Notes: a model not told the origin generated them from the sequence alone. Counted from the first letter of the stretch, positions 45,250 to 54,286 are shown. The stretch is 64,000 bases of DNA from Bifidobacterium primatium (GCF_002802875.1 NZ_PEBI01000002.1:137353-201352), one strand, 5' to 3'. Program-made: numbers and translations.

Positions 45250-47181
45250 ATGAGTTTCAAGAAGGTTATTGCGGGTGTCGCAGCAGTGGCCGCTCTGACG
45301 GTTTCGGCACCGTTTACCGCGCAGGCCGAAGAGAACCCCGCAAATGAGTGCACGGTCAATTTCCGTGTGAATACGTATATCGTCGCATCGCAGACCAGCT
45401 GCGACGCCACCGTCGCCACTGCATTCGCCAACGTCGAGCGTTCCGTTGACGTGCCGGAAGGCAAGGCCATTGACTACTGGACGCTGAACGGCCAGCGTGT
45501 GAACACCGGCGCCAAGATCGGCGAGCCCGAGTTCAAGGCCACGAACGTCGCCGGCGTTCCCGGCGCCACGCTCGACGCCGTGCTGAAGGATGTCGCGGCC
45601 CCGGCTCCCGTCAAGCACACCGTGATCGTATCCACCAAGGGCGGTGTGATCCAGAACGGTGAATTCGCCGGCCAGTCCGGTGACGTGCAGCTCACCCTCA
45701 ACGAGGGTGCCAACCTGTCCGCTTCGCTGCCGACGCTGAACCGTCTCGATTACGTGTTCGGCGGCTGGTACTACGACAACGGCAAGGCCGTCGGCGCCTC
45801 CGATACGGTGACCGGCAACGTTTCCGTGTTCGCCAAGTGGACCGCCGCCGAGGTCGACCCCGGTATGGGCGTGACCACGCACACCGTGACCGTGTCCACC
45901 AAGGGCGGTGTGATCCAGAACGGCGAGTTCAAGGGTCAGACCGGTGACGTGCAGCTCACCGTCGGCGAGGGCGAGAAGCTGTCGTCCGTGCTGCCGGAGC
46001 TCAAGCGTGACGGCTACACCTTCCGTGGCTGGCACTACACCGACGCTGTGGCGGTCGGCACCTCCACCGCCGTCGGCGCCGACGATGTCGTCAAGGGCGA
46101 TGTCGCGGTCTACGCCACCTGGGATCTGGCCGACGTCGATCCCGGCGCCTCCGTCAAGACCTACACGCTGACCGTCTCCACCAGGGGCGGCACCATCCAG
46201 GACGGCGAGTTCAAGGGCGAGACCGGTGACGTGCAGCTTACCGTCGGCGAGGGCGAGAAGCTGTCGTCCGTGCTGCCTCAGCTCAAGCGTGACGGCTTCG
46301 ACTTCCACGGCTGGCACTACGCCGATGCGACGGGTCACGGCACCTCCACCACCGTCGGCGAGAACGACGTCATCTCCGGTGACGTCGCTGTCTACGCCAC
46401 GTGGGATCTTTCCGTGGTCGATCCGGGCGCCTCCGTCAAGACCTACACGCTGACCGTGTCCACGAACGGCGGCACCATCTAGGACGGCGAGTTCAAGGGC
46501 CAGTTCGGTGACGTGCAGTACACCGTCGGCGAGAACCAGAACGTGCTGTCCGTGCTGCCCCAGCTCAAGCGTGATGGCTACACCTTCCGTGGCTGGCACT
46601 ACGCCGACACCAAGGCGCACGGCACGAACACCACCGTCGGCAAGGACGACGTGTTCACCGCCGACGAGCATGTCGTCGCTCTGTGGGATGCCGCGGACGT
46701 CGACCCGAACATGAACGTCGCCCAGTACACGGTCGTGTACAACACGAACGGCGGCAACATCGACGGCGAGACCGGCGACTTCTCCCTGCAGCTCGGCAAG
46801 GGCGAGACCATTCTCGACAAGCTGCCGACCTCCTCCACCATCAAGCGTGACGGCTACAAGCTCTCCGGCTGGGCCTACGCCGAGACCGGCACCGACAAGG
46901 ACGGCACCGCGGTGAAGGCCACGGACACCGTGAGCGGCGACGTGTACAAGCTCGTGGCCCAGTGGACCAAGGTCGTGCCCGCCGCCACCCTCACCCCGGC
47001 CCAGAAGTCCGAGGCGAAGAAGGCCGAAGCCAAGCAGTCCGAGGCCAAAAAGGCCGCGGCGAAGCAGAACACCGGCGCCACTCTGAGCAAGACGGGTTCC
47101 GCCGTCGCCGGCGTGGCCGTGTTCGCGGTCGTCGCGCTCGCCGGTGCCGCCGTCGTCCTGCAGCTGCGCAAGCGCGCCTGA
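45250..47181 (+). pseudogene. Sortase-anchored repeat adhesin interrupted by an amber codon
   Basis: One frame of 644 codons if TAG at 46480-46482 is read through. N-terminus MSFKKVIAGVAAVAALTVSAPFTAQAEE is a signal peptide. Then come about five repeats of ~94 residues of the Flg_new/InlB B-repeat type (GEFKGQTGDVQLTVGEGEKL, SVLPELKRDGYTFRGWHY, ATWDLADVDPG). The C-terminus has a Lys/Ala/Glu spacer, LSKTG as a variant sorting signal, a membrane helix and LRKRA. In sister repeats the codon is CAG (GGCACCATCCAGGACGGC), so a single C-to-T change created the stop. The two halves would be a 410-residue secreted fragment and an orphan anchor part. RBS AGG before ATG 45250. Confidence 0.85.
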
Positions 47182-47319
47182 CCGGTAACGACCCAATCCG
47201 GGATTCTCATACTTGGGTTGGTGTCCGGTCAAGCTTCTTCACATGCAGTTGAAGGCATGGGATCGCCTTCGAAATGATTCCATGCCGGATGTATGGCCTA
47301 ACGGCCATTAGCCCAAGGG

Positions 47320-47360
47320 GGCCCGGAACATCCTCGTGATGTTCCGGGCCTCTGTTTGTT
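47320..47360 (+). terminator. Terminator after the adhesin gene
   Basis: GGCCCGGAACATC (47320-47332) pairs with GATGTTCCGGGCC (47338-47350), 13 pairs around 5 bases, then TCTGTTTGTTTTT. Confidence 0.9.
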
Positions 47361-47470
47361 TTTCCCCATAGACGTTCTTCATGGGTCTGAGTCGTGGGTC
47401 CATGATTCGCAGTTTCGCTTGGGCTTTGGTCCGGGATATCGGCCGACGGCTCGGCTGTTTGGCGGCATGT

Positions 47471-47573
47471 CTGTTTGTCGGCATGTCTGTTGGCGATTCG
47501 TTTGTTGGCGATTCACTTGTTGGTGGCCCGTCCGTTGATGGCCCGTCCGTCGGTGACACGTCTGTGGACATGG
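47471..47573. repeat. Fifteen-base tandem repeat, seven units
   Basis: Units such as TCTGTTGGCGATTCG, TTTGTTGGCGATTCA, CTTGTTGGTGGCCCG, TCCGTTGATGGCCCG and TCCGTCGGTGACACG. Length is a multiple of three and both strands stay open, but neither frame has a ribosome site. The gap 47182-47666 has no gene that I can support. Confidence 0.7.
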
Positions 47574-47666
47574 AATCGTCGATGCATGAAACCGATTCCA
47601 TTTTTCAGGGTTCCTCCGAGTAAGGTGGACGGCGGATAATTCCACCATCGAACGAAAGGAATCCAT

Positions 47667-48125
47667 ATGTTCGCTGCTGGCATCGACGCCGCGGAACGAT
47701 ACGACTACTGCGACGACGAGTTCAAGACCGTCTACGCCTGGCTGCGCGATCCGGCGCTCGCGTCGCTCGAGCCGGGCACGTACCCGATCGAAGGCTCGCA
47801 TAGCGTCGCCTACGTGCAGGAATACGACACCCGCGAGGCCGACGAAGGCCGTTTCGAAACCCACGATCATTTCTTCGACGTGCACTACGTCATCGAGGGA
47901 CGCGAACGCGTGTACCTGTGCAAGCGCAACGGACTCGCGCTGCACGAGCGCGACGACGACATCGATCTTTCGCTGTATGACGATCCGGCCATCGACGGCG
48001 GCCTGCTGCTCGAAGCCGGTTCGTTCGTCGTGGTCGCGCCGGAGGACGCGCACAAGCCGCGCTGCTCCGCTCGGCCGGGCAATCGCGAACACGTGCGCAA
48101 GGTCGTCGTCAAGGTCCCGGTCTGA
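47667..48125 (+). CDS. YhcH/YjgK/YiaL family protein
   Basis: 152 residues, the normal length of this cupin-like family (DUF386). Landmarks: EGSHSVAYVQEYDTRE, RFETHDHFFDVHYVIEGRE, LEAGSFVVVAPEDAHKPRC. The His pair of THDHFFDVH and the His of DAHKP are the expected metal ligands. Members accompany sialic acid and other sugar pathways and may act on sugar anomers or acids. AAAGGAAT lies before ATG. It lies 388 bases from the DapA-family aldolase, convergent with it. Function beyond the family is not known. Confidence 0.85.
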   Translation: MFAAGIDAAERYDYCDDEFKTVYAWLRDPALASLEPGTYPIEGSHSVAYVQEYDTREADEGRFETHDHFFDVHYVIEGRERVYLCKRNGLALHERDDDIDLSLYDDPAIDGGLLLEAGSFVVVAPEDAHKPRCSARPGNREHVRKVVVKVPV

Positions 48126-48138
48126 GGTTTTGGTTCGA

Positions 48139-48440
48139 TGTGATGGATTGCGTCGCGTATTCATGGTTTTGCGGCGCAATCCATCAATATTGGCCCGATT
48201 TCCATGGACTGGGGCGTTTTTCGCGGTAAATGCGACGCAGTCCATCGGCCGAAGACTATCGTTCTCCAAGAAACCGCATGATTCCAACGGTCTCGGATTT
48301 CATGCCGCGCTTTTCCGATGGACTACTCCGCAAAACTCCTGATATGCGACGTAGTCCATCGGAATCCAGCTGATTGTCATGGACTGCAATGCATCCTGCA
48401 AAAAATGTGTTGCGGTCCATCGATGGCATCCAATTGTCAT
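48139..48440. repeat. Hairpin array, ATGGAYTGC arm family, copy 1
   Basis: Four alternating hairpins: GATGGATTGCGTCGC/GCGGCGCAATCCATC, CCATGGACTGGGGCG/GCGACGCAGTCCATC, GATGGACTACTCCGC/GCGACGTAGTCCATC and CATGGACTGCAATGC/GTTGCGGTCCATCG. CGCATGATTCCAACG lies at about 48275. A paralogous array is at 61811-62095. The gap 48126-48512 holds no gene. Confidence 0.8.
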
Positions 48441-48512
48441 GAAGTCAATTCCGCCGCCATGACAATCAGACAATCCGATAATCGGTCGATCGGTAACTGT
48501 CTATAACTGCCC

Positions 48513-49409
48513 TCAGTCATCCTGCTGGCACAGCTGGCGAATCGTTTCGTACTGTTCGTCGGTGAGCTGTACGGCCGGTTCGCGAACGAGTGTGGAGATC
48601 GGCAGGCCCTTGGCCTTGACGGCTCCCTTGATCGCCGAGATGAACAGGTCTGCGCAATCATAGATGGCCATGAGATGGCTGATGCGTTGAGCAGCCTTCA
48701 CTGCTGTGGCGTAGTCTCCGGCCTGATATGCGCGATGCATGGCGACGAAGGTCTCCGGCTCCACATTGGTCAGTCCGCACAGTACGCCGTTGCCGCCGGA
48801 GACCCGATTGACCAGATAGTACTCGTCATAGCCGGAGAGCACCGAGAAGTCGGGATTCGTCGGCTTGACTGCGTTGATGACCTTGCGCGTGTGACTGATG
48901 GTGTCCACCGTATCTTTGATCCCGACGATGGTGGGATGTCGTTTCTGCAGCTGTGCCACCAGCTGGGGGCTGAGATCGTTGCCGGTGCGGGCGGGGAAGT
49001 TGTAGAGAATGACCGGCAGGTCGGTTGCTTCGGACACTGTGGCGAAGTACCGTTCGGCGGCGGCATCGTCGGGGCCGAAATAATAAGGGCTCACCGCTAC
49101 CAGCGCGTCGGCGCCTGTGCGCTCGCAGAATTTCGCGAAGTCGGTGACGTTGTCGATATTGGTGTCTCCGATGCCGACTAGGACGCTTATGCGTCCCGCC
49201 ACATGTCGTACGGCAAATTCGACCGCGCGTTTTTTCTCCTCCAATGGGAATGCGAAGAACTCGCCGATGCTGCCGAAGACCAGGACGCCGTCGATTCCCG
49301 CTTCGATGAGGTGGTCGAGATGTTCCCCCCATAGTTCGAGATCAAGCGTGCCGTCGTCGTGGGTGATGGTGATGGAGGGGCAGTAGATTCCTTCGAATCG
49401 TACGGTCAT
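48513..49409 (-). CDS. DapA/NanA family aldolase, probable 2-keto-3-deoxy-fuconate-type aldolase
   Basis: 298 residues, class I aldolase barrel. GSIGEFFAFPLEEK (the GTxGE-like substrate loop), Tyr136 in YNFPARTGNDLSP and the Schiff-base Lys165 in VGIKDTVDT are all present. Members make dihydrodipicolinate or split 2-keto-3-deoxy sugar acids. Next to an L-fuconate dehydratase it is inferred to cleave 2-keto-3-deoxy-L-fuconate to pyruvate and lactaldehyde, as in other bifidobacterial fucose clusters. It is divergent from the dehydrogenase operon; the gap between holds a GntR-type operator and a poly-G switch. AAAGGAGC precedes its ATG. Confidence 0.85.
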   Translation of the reverse strand: MTVRFEGIYCPSITITHDDGTLDLELWGEHLDHLIEAGIDGVLVFGSIGEFFAFPLEEKKRAVEFAVRHVAGRISVLVGIGDTNIDNVTDFAKFCERTGADALVAVSPYYFGPDDAAAERYFATVSEATDLPVILYNFPARTGNDLSPQLVAQLQKRHPTIVGIKDTVDTISHTRKVINAVKPTNPDFSVLSGYDEYYLVNRVSGGNGVLCGLTNVEPETFVAMHRAYQAGDYATAVKAAQRISHLMAIYDCADLFISAIKGAVKAKGLPISTLVREPAVQLTDEQYETIRQLCQQDD

Positions 49410-49579
49410 GAATTATGCTCCTTTGCTTGCGTATCAGTTGCGGATGCGTCCTTCGCTGATATGTGATTGTTTGCTTGATGGCCGACACGCCGTTGTCATC
49501 ATTGAAAACATTGGTGTCGTTGACATATTTCTATCACGATTTGGCGCTTTGTTATCAAACTGTTATTCTAATTACACAA

Positions 49580-49591
49580 CTTGTATACAAG
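49580..49591. promoter_or_regulatory. GntR/FCD-type operator
   Basis: CTTGTATACAAG, a perfect 12-base palindrome. Its core TTGTATACAA fits the FadR/FCD-class form T-N-G-T...A-C-N-A. It lies in the divergent gap of the fucose-type cluster, the likely target of the GntR protein at 53564. Confidence 0.65.
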
Positions 49592-49640
49592 ATGTATTCA
49601 AAAAATACAACGAGTGTGCAAGGTGTCCTGACGATGCCTT

Positions 49641-49674
49641 CCGAACGAAGTTGTTCGGGGGGGGGGGCTTCGTT
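49641..49674 (+). promoter_or_regulatory. Poly-G tract (eleven G) within competing hairpins
   Basis: CCGAAC (49641-49646) can pair with GTTCGG (49653-49658), whose last two bases are the start of an 11-G run (49657-49667). Alternatively AACGAAG (49644-49650) pairs with CTTCGTT (49668-49674), placing the G run in the loop. The two folds share bases and exclude each other. Confidence 0.6.
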
Positions 49675-49763
49675 TTGGGCTAGTTTCACCATTGAAATAT
49701 CCATTATTTCGGCTGCGCGCAGTATTGCGCGTCAACTTCAACGAAGAAGTGAAAGGAGTGCGC

Positions 49764-49835
49764 ATGATTGACAGCGAAGCGGTTATCAGGCGCAACATGC
49801 CTGATTACCAGCTTTCCTCTGCATGTCTCGGATGA
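49764..49835 (+). CDS. Possible 23-residue leader peptide
   Basis: ATG with GAAAGGAG at good spacing, reading MIDSEAVIRRNMPDYQLSSA and three more residues before TGA. It ends 74 bases before the dehydrogenase start and is downstream of the poly-G tract. TATCAGGC (49784-49791) and GCCTGATT inside it can form a hairpin. It could be a translated leader or the remains of a gene; no family recognised. Confidence 0.35.
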   Translation: MIDSEAVIRRNMPDYQLSSACLG

Positions 49836-49909
49836 ATGTCCGTTTCGAAATTCAGTGATGAATCAGACGAACACAACATTCATTTTCGAGACGGAAGGAA
49901 AGCATAACA

Positions 49910-50932
49910 ATGAAAGCAGCAGTCGTTTACGGTCCCAATGATCTTCGTATCGAGGAGCGTCCGATGCCTGAAATCAAGGCGGCGGACGAGGTTCTGGTGA
50001 AGATTCGTGCCGTGGGTGTGTGCGGTTCCGATATCCACATGCTTGCCGGCGAGAATCCGTTCGCGAAGTTCCCTCGTGTGATGGGCCACGAGATGGTCGG
50101 CGAGGTCGTCGAATTCGGCGATGCCGTCGAGGATCTCGAGCCCGGCGATCACATCGTCATCGAACCGATCACCTACTCCGGCAAGAGCTACGCGGTGCGT
50201 CGCGGCATGCCGAACGTGAGCGAGGACCTCAAGGTCAACGGCGTACACGTTGATGGTGGTCAGCAGGAGTACCTCGTCATCAAGAACATCCAGGCCCACA
50301 AGATCCGCAAGGACATCCCGTGGACCACCGCCGTGCTCGCCGAACCCTACACCATCGCCGGACAGTCGTCCACACGTGGCCAGGTCGGTGCGGCGGACCG
50401 TGTGTTCATCCACGGCGCCGGTCCGATCGGCATCGCGCTGACCCGCATCTGCAAGGTCAAGGGCGCGACGGTTATGGTCTCCGACGTGGTCGATGACAAG
50501 CTTGAGTTCGCGAAGGCCAGCGGCGCCGACGTGGTGGTCAATCCCACGAAGGAGGACCTGGTCGAAGCGGTCTCCGAGTGGACCGGCGGAGAGATGGCGA
50601 ATATCGTCATCGATGCCGCCTGCCTGCCGCAGACGTTCCAGAAGAGCTTCGACCTCGTCTCCGTGGCCGGCACCATCGTGGTGCTCGGCATGAACGAGAC
50701 TCCCGTGCCGATCGCGCAGAAGCCGTTCATGGCCAAGCAGCTCACCGTGGTGGGCTCCCGCCTGCAGGCGTTCCAGTTCGATCCGATCATCCGCCTGCTG
50801 GAGGAGGGCGTCATCGGCGACGACGGACTGGTCACCCACGTGATTCCGTTCGAGAAGGTGCAGGAAGGCATCGACCTCATGCACGAGCATCCCGAACAGG
50901 TCAAGAAGCTGGTCCTCACCTTCGAGGACTGA
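49910..50932 (+). CDS. RspB-like medium-chain dehydrogenase, probable sugar dehydrogenase (copy 1)
   Basis: 340 residues. Catalytic zinc ligands Cys38 (GVCGSDIH), His60 and Glu61 (MGHEMVGEV) and Glu145 (LAEPYTIA) are present, as is the nucleotide fold (VFIHGAGPIGIAL). The structural zinc segment is lost: the four Cys expected between residues 90 and 104 are replaced by Ser90, Ser93, Val96 and Ser104. Closest layout is E. coli RspB. In this cluster it is the only oxidoreductase, so it is inferred to oxidise L-fucose or a related sugar to the lactone. AAGGAAA precedes ATG. A near-identical paralogue lies at 62794. Confidence 0.88.
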   Translation: MKAAVVYGPNDLRIEERPMPEIKAADEVLVKIRAVGVCGSDIHMLAGENPFAKFPRVMGHEMVGEVVEFGDAVEDLEPGDHIVIEPITYSGKSYAVRRGMPNVSEDLKVNGVHVDGGQQEYLVIKNIQAHKIRKDIPWTTAVLAEPYTIAGQSSTRGQVGAADRVFIHGAGPIGIALTRICKVKGATVMVSDVVDDKLEFAKASGADVVVNPTKEDLVEAVSEWTGGEMANIVIDAACLPQTFQKSFDLVSVAGTIVVLGMNETPVPIAQKPFMAKQLTVVGSRLQAFQFDPIIRLLEEGVIGDDGLVTHVIPFEKVQEGIDLMHEHPEQVKKLVLTFED

Positions 50933-50975
50933 GCTCTTACGTATGCGCTGCGGAAGCTCATGCGACGCAGCACTT

Positions 50976-51006
50976 ATGGGGAGGTCGTCTGATGTGGCCT
51001 CCCCAT
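50976..51006. other. Intercistronic hairpin before the MFS gene
   Basis: ATGGGGAGG (50976-50984) pairs with CCTCCCCAT (50998-51006). A GCTGCG/CGCAGC hairpin lies just before it. No T-run; it may set the ratio of dehydrogenase to transporter messages. Confidence 0.5.
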
Positions 51007-51102
51007 CCATAACGATTTCTCGTTTCCGTCGTCAGTTGGCAATGCGGCCATCGATGGGAGTCGGGAATTTCTCCTCAACGATGTAGAGAAAAAGGAAAGA
51101 AT

Positions 51103-52419
51103 ATGAGCAATAGTCAGGGAGTGCAGACCAAGAGTTCTTGGTTGCCCAAGGCGCATCCGGTCTCCTGGGGCATGTTGGCCATCGGTACCAGCTCCATGCT
51201 GTTGATTTCCATCGACAGGCAGATTCTGCCCACCGTGCTTCCCGCCATCATGAAGGAGTTCGGCATGAACTCCACACAAGGCGGTTTCATCAGCTCGCTG
51301 AACTTCATCGGCACCCTGCTCGGTGCTGCGATCATCGGTGTTGTCGCCGATAGCATTGGACGCGGCTACAAGCGTACTTGGGCGTGGTGGGGAAGTTGCT
51401 TCCTCGCCATTATCTCCGGTTTGGCCACGTTCTTCACCAAGGGTGTGTTCAATCTTCAGCTGTGGCGAGTGGTTATGGGACTCGGCACCGGTGCTATGGA
51501 ACCTGCCAACGTCGCTCTCGTCAGTGATTTCTGGCAGAAGGAAAACCGAGGATTCGCCCTTGGCGTGAACCACACCGGCATGCCGCTTGGCCAGTTCATT
51601 GGCCCCGCCCTGCTGTCGGTCGTTTTGCTCTATGGCGGTTGGCGTGACGCCTTCCTGTGGATTCCCGCCATCGGCATTCTGCTGATCATCGCCCAGTGGC
51701 TCGTCGGCAGCAAGAAGAACGAGATGAAGGTCCGTGGATGGATTGACGAGCATGGCATGACCCAGCCGTACTCCAAGGAGGACGTGGAGAACAAGCTCGG
51801 TGTCAAGCAGTCGTTCATGAACGCCGTCAACTCGCTGAAGAACCGCAACATCCGTCTGGCCATCACCATGGACTTCCTGTTCCTGTGGACGGAGATGGGC
51901 GTCGCCACCTTCCTTACCCTGTACCTGATGGACCACCTTGGCATCGGTCTTGCGCAGGCCGCCCTGATTTCCGGCGCCTCCGGTATCACCGGCTGGTTCG
52001 GCCTGATTCTGTGGGGCACCGTCTCCGACCACATCGGACGTCGTCCGGCCCTCGGCATCGTCACTGTCGGCTTCGCCGCCACCGTGTTCTGCCTCACCTT
52101 CATCAACAGCGTGCCGACCGCCTGGGCCATGCTCATCATCTGGGGTCTGTTCCGTAACGCGCCGTTCGCCGTCATCAACTCCCTGACCGTCGACTCCGCC
52201 CCGAAGGAGGCGGCCTCTTCGCTCGGCTTCCTGGTCGGCATCGGCTACGGTCTCTCCGGCACTCTGGTCTCCCCGGTCATCGGCTGGGTCATCGACCAGT
52301 GGGGCTACTCCACCAGTTACGTCATCCTCGCCATCTCCTGCCTGCTGGTGTTCATCCCGCTGCTCATGGCCAAGGAGACTGCCGGTCGCAAGCTCAAGGC
52401 ACAGCAGCTCAAGGGCTGA
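51103..52419 (+). CDS. MFS transporter (sugar-acid type)
   Basis: 438 residues, twelve membrane segments with a central loop (EDVENKLGVKQSFMNAVNSLKNRN). MFS signatures: GVVADSIGRGYKRTW between helices 2 and 3, and GTVSDHIGRRPALG in the second half. LRWRVVMGLGTGAMEPANVALVS-like helix 4 matches the anion:cation/sugar-acid symporter branch more than FucP. It probably takes up the sugar acid or the sugar itself; FucP-like residues are not evident. AAGGAAAG precedes ATG. Confidence 0.85.
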   Translation: MSNSQGVQTKSSWLPKAHPVSWGMLAIGTSSMLLISIDRQILPTVLPAIMKEFGMNSTQGGFISSLNFIGTLLGAAIIGVVADSIGRGYKRTWAWWGSCFLAIISGLATFFTKGVFNLQLWRVVMGLGTGAMEPANVALVSDFWQKENRGFALGVNHTGMPLGQFIGPALLSVVLLYGGWRDAFLWIPAIGILLIIAQWLVGSKKNEMKVRGWIDEHGMTQPYSKEDVENKLGVKQSFMNAVNSLKNRNIRLAITMDFLFLWTEMGVATFLTLYLMDHLGIGLAQAALISGASGITGWFGLILWGTVSDHIGRRPALGIVTVGFAATVFCLTFINSVPTAWAMLIIWGLFRNAPFAVINSLTVDSAPKEAASSLGFLVGIGYGLSGTLVSPVIGWVIDQWGYSTSYVILAISCLLVFIPLLMAKETAGRKLKAQQLKG

Positions 52420-52511
52420 ACGGCGGGCGTGCGCAACATCAATCAACCGCAGTGGCAATAAATAATCGCAATAACAAACCAACATTCATCACAATATGAA
52501 AGGCAATGATC

Positions 52512-53390
52512 ATGACTGAAGTACAGACGCTGGTGGAATGCCACAACCGACTTGGCGAAGGTCCCTCCTACGACGATAAGAACGACTTGCTCTACTGGGT
52601 GAACATCTTCGAAAAGGAGATCTTCCGCTACGATTTCGCCACAGGTGAGGTCGAGAAGCGCACGCTGCCCAAGTACGTCGGCTACATCGTTCCGACGGAG
52701 AAGAAAGGCGTTGTGCTCGTCGGTCTTCAGGATGGCGTGTATCTGTACGACTACAGTGACTCCACACTGGAATTCGTCGGTGGTCCCGATGGCCATGACC
52801 CGCTGACCTACCGTTTCAATGATGGCAAGTGCGATGCCAAGGGACGTGTCTGGGCCGGTACCGCATCCTGGTTCGAGGAGCGTTTCGATGCGTCCTTCTA
52901 CCGTGTGGAAAACGGCAAGTTCACACCGATGCTGCAGGGAGTGAACGTTTCCAACGGTCTTGGTTGGAGCCCTGACAACAAGCACCTGTTCTACATCGAT
53001 TCCGGTAAGTACACCGTCTACAAGTTCGATTTCGATGTCGAGACCGGCGAGATTTCCAATAAGCGTGTGCTCATCGACTTCAAGGATCAGCACGCCAATC
53101 CCGATGGCATGACCGTAGACGCCGACGGCAATCTGTGGATCGCCAACTGGGGAGGTTTCAAGGTTTCACAGTGGAACGGCGAAACCGGTGAGAAGATGCG
53201 TGAGATCAAGTTCCCGGCCAAGCGAGTCACCTGCCCGGTGTTCGTCGGCAAGGACTTCTCAAAGATGGTCGTGACCACGGCTACGCACGGACTCTCCGAC
53301 GAGGAGCTGGCGGAAGGTCCCGGCGCCGGTAACGTCTTCATCGTCGATGCCGGTGTCAAGGGCTTCAAGACCAACTTCTACGCACTGTAA
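52512..53390 (+). CDS. SMP-30/gluconolactonase family lactonase
   Basis: 292 residues from ATG 52512; ATG 52506 is too near the AAAGG site. Six-bladed propeller: LGEGPSYDDKNDLLYWVNI (metal Glu), RFNDGKCDAKGRVWAGT, NVSNGLGWSPDNKHLFYIDSG and ANPDGMTVDADGNLWIANWGG, which carry the Asn and Asp metal ligands. Opens sugar lactones to aldonates. With the dehydrogenase and fuconate dehydratase it gives the second step. T-richer codons than the acc/fas block. Confidence 0.92.
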   Translation: MTEVQTLVECHNRLGEGPSYDDKNDLLYWVNIFEKEIFRYDFATGEVEKRTLPKYVGYIVPTEKKGVVLVGLQDGVYLYDYSDSTLEFVGGPDGHDPLTYRFNDGKCDAKGRVWAGTASWFEERFDASFYRVENGKFTPMLQGVNVSNGLGWSPDNKHLFYIDSGKYTVYKFDFDVETGEISNKRVLIDFKDQHANPDGMTVDADGNLWIANWGGFKVSQWNGETGEKMREIKFPAKRVTCPVFVGKDFSKMVVTTATHGLSDEELAEGPGAGNVFIVDAGVKGFKTNFYAL

Positions 53391-53407
53391 ACGATTCGTT
53401 GAATCCC

Positions 53408-53444
53408 CGGTCGGCAGGTTCCTTCCCTTTCCTCCTGCCGACCG
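53408..53444. other. Hairpin after the lactonase gene
   Basis: CGGTCGGCAGG (53408-53418) pairs with CCTGCCGACCG (53434-53444), 11 pairs, without a clear T-run. Marks the end of the upstream operon or an RNA stabiliser. Confidence 0.55.
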
Positions 53445-53563
53445 TGATGCCGGCGCTCTATACGACGAGATGGCAGTCTCCGAATGAGGGCACCGGCATC
53501 TCTTTTGTACAGGTGACCGCTGGTTCGAGGCAGAAGGGAGTGAACGTAAATTATAGTGCTAGT

Positions 53564-54226
53564 ATGACGCAGAACAAGAGGGACGTGGTATACGGGTTCA
53601 TTCGTGAGCGCATCGTCATGGGGCAGTATCGTCCCGGCGATCTTCTGGATGAACAGACGTTGGCCCGTAAAAACGGGGTGAGCCGGACCCCGGTTCGTGA
53701 GGCGGTGCATCGCCTTGAGGAAGAAGGTTTGGTACAGGTTCTGCCAAAGCGGGGGATACTGGTCAGTCAGATCTCCCTGAAGGGCATCAACGATATGATG
53801 GAGGCTCGGTATCTGCTCGAGCCGTTTCTGCTGCGCAAGGGATTCTCCCTGCTGGATGCGGAACGGCTGATGGAATTCCGTGGTCATGAGCAGGCGAAGA
53901 TCGATGCTGATGACTCCCATGTGGAGCGATCCGCTGAAGATTTCGACACCATATTGCATCTGTATCTTTCCAGTAAGGCCGACAACCATTATTTGAGCGA
54001 TACCTTGCATCGACTGATGACTCAGAATCAGCGCATGAGGGCGCTCACCTCGACTCTACATAGTGAACGTGTATTGGAATCCTGCCGCGAGCATGTGGAT
54101 ATTCTCGACAAGGCAATCGACGGCGATCTTGACGGCACCGTGAGCGCATTGCAGGAACATCTACGGCATTCGAGAGCAAGCTACGGGCTGCTTGGTGATT
54201 TCAAGCACGAATATTTCAGTCTGTAA
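53564..54226 (+). CDS. GntR/FCD family transcriptional regulator
   Basis: 220 residues from ATG 53564. N-terminal winged HTH (VVYGFIRERIVMGQYRPGDLLDEQTLARKNGVSRTPVREAVHRLEEEGLVQVLPKRG, in part) and all-helical FCD ligand domain with conserved D and H (IDADDSHVERSAEDFDTILH, HVDILDKAIDGDLDGTVSALQEHL). No ribosome site, but TATAGT at 53552-53557 would place the transcript start on the ATG, so a leaderless message is likely. A GTG at 53540 is an alternative start. Probably controls the fucose-type cluster through CTTGTATACAAG. Confidence 0.9.
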   Translation: MTQNKRDVVYGFIRERIVMGQYRPGDLLDEQTLARKNGVSRTPVREAVHRLEEEGLVQVLPKRGILVSQISLKGINDMMEARYLLEPFLLRKGFSLLDAERLMEFRGHEQAKIDADDSHVERSAEDFDTILHLYLSSKADNHYLSDTLHRLMTQNQRMRALTSTLHSERVLESCREHVDILDKAIDGDLDGTVSALQEHLRHSRASYGLLGDFKHEYFSL

Positions 54227-54286
54227 CGCGAAGTCCGTCTTTCGGCATCTGTGGCTTCGCATGTATTGGGCAAAAGGAGCCACTAT

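Noticed and set aside
47381-47623. 80-codon plus-strand frame with a hydrophobic patch and VGDS repeats
   Set aside because: No ribosome site, begins right at the adhesin terminator, and the repeat explains why the frame stays open. Could be revisited with ribosome profiling.
47379-48287. 302-codon minus-strand frame over the tandem repeat and YhcH gene
   Set aside because: It overlaps the well-supported YhcH gene and the hairpin array; its translation outside the 15-base repeat shows no domain.
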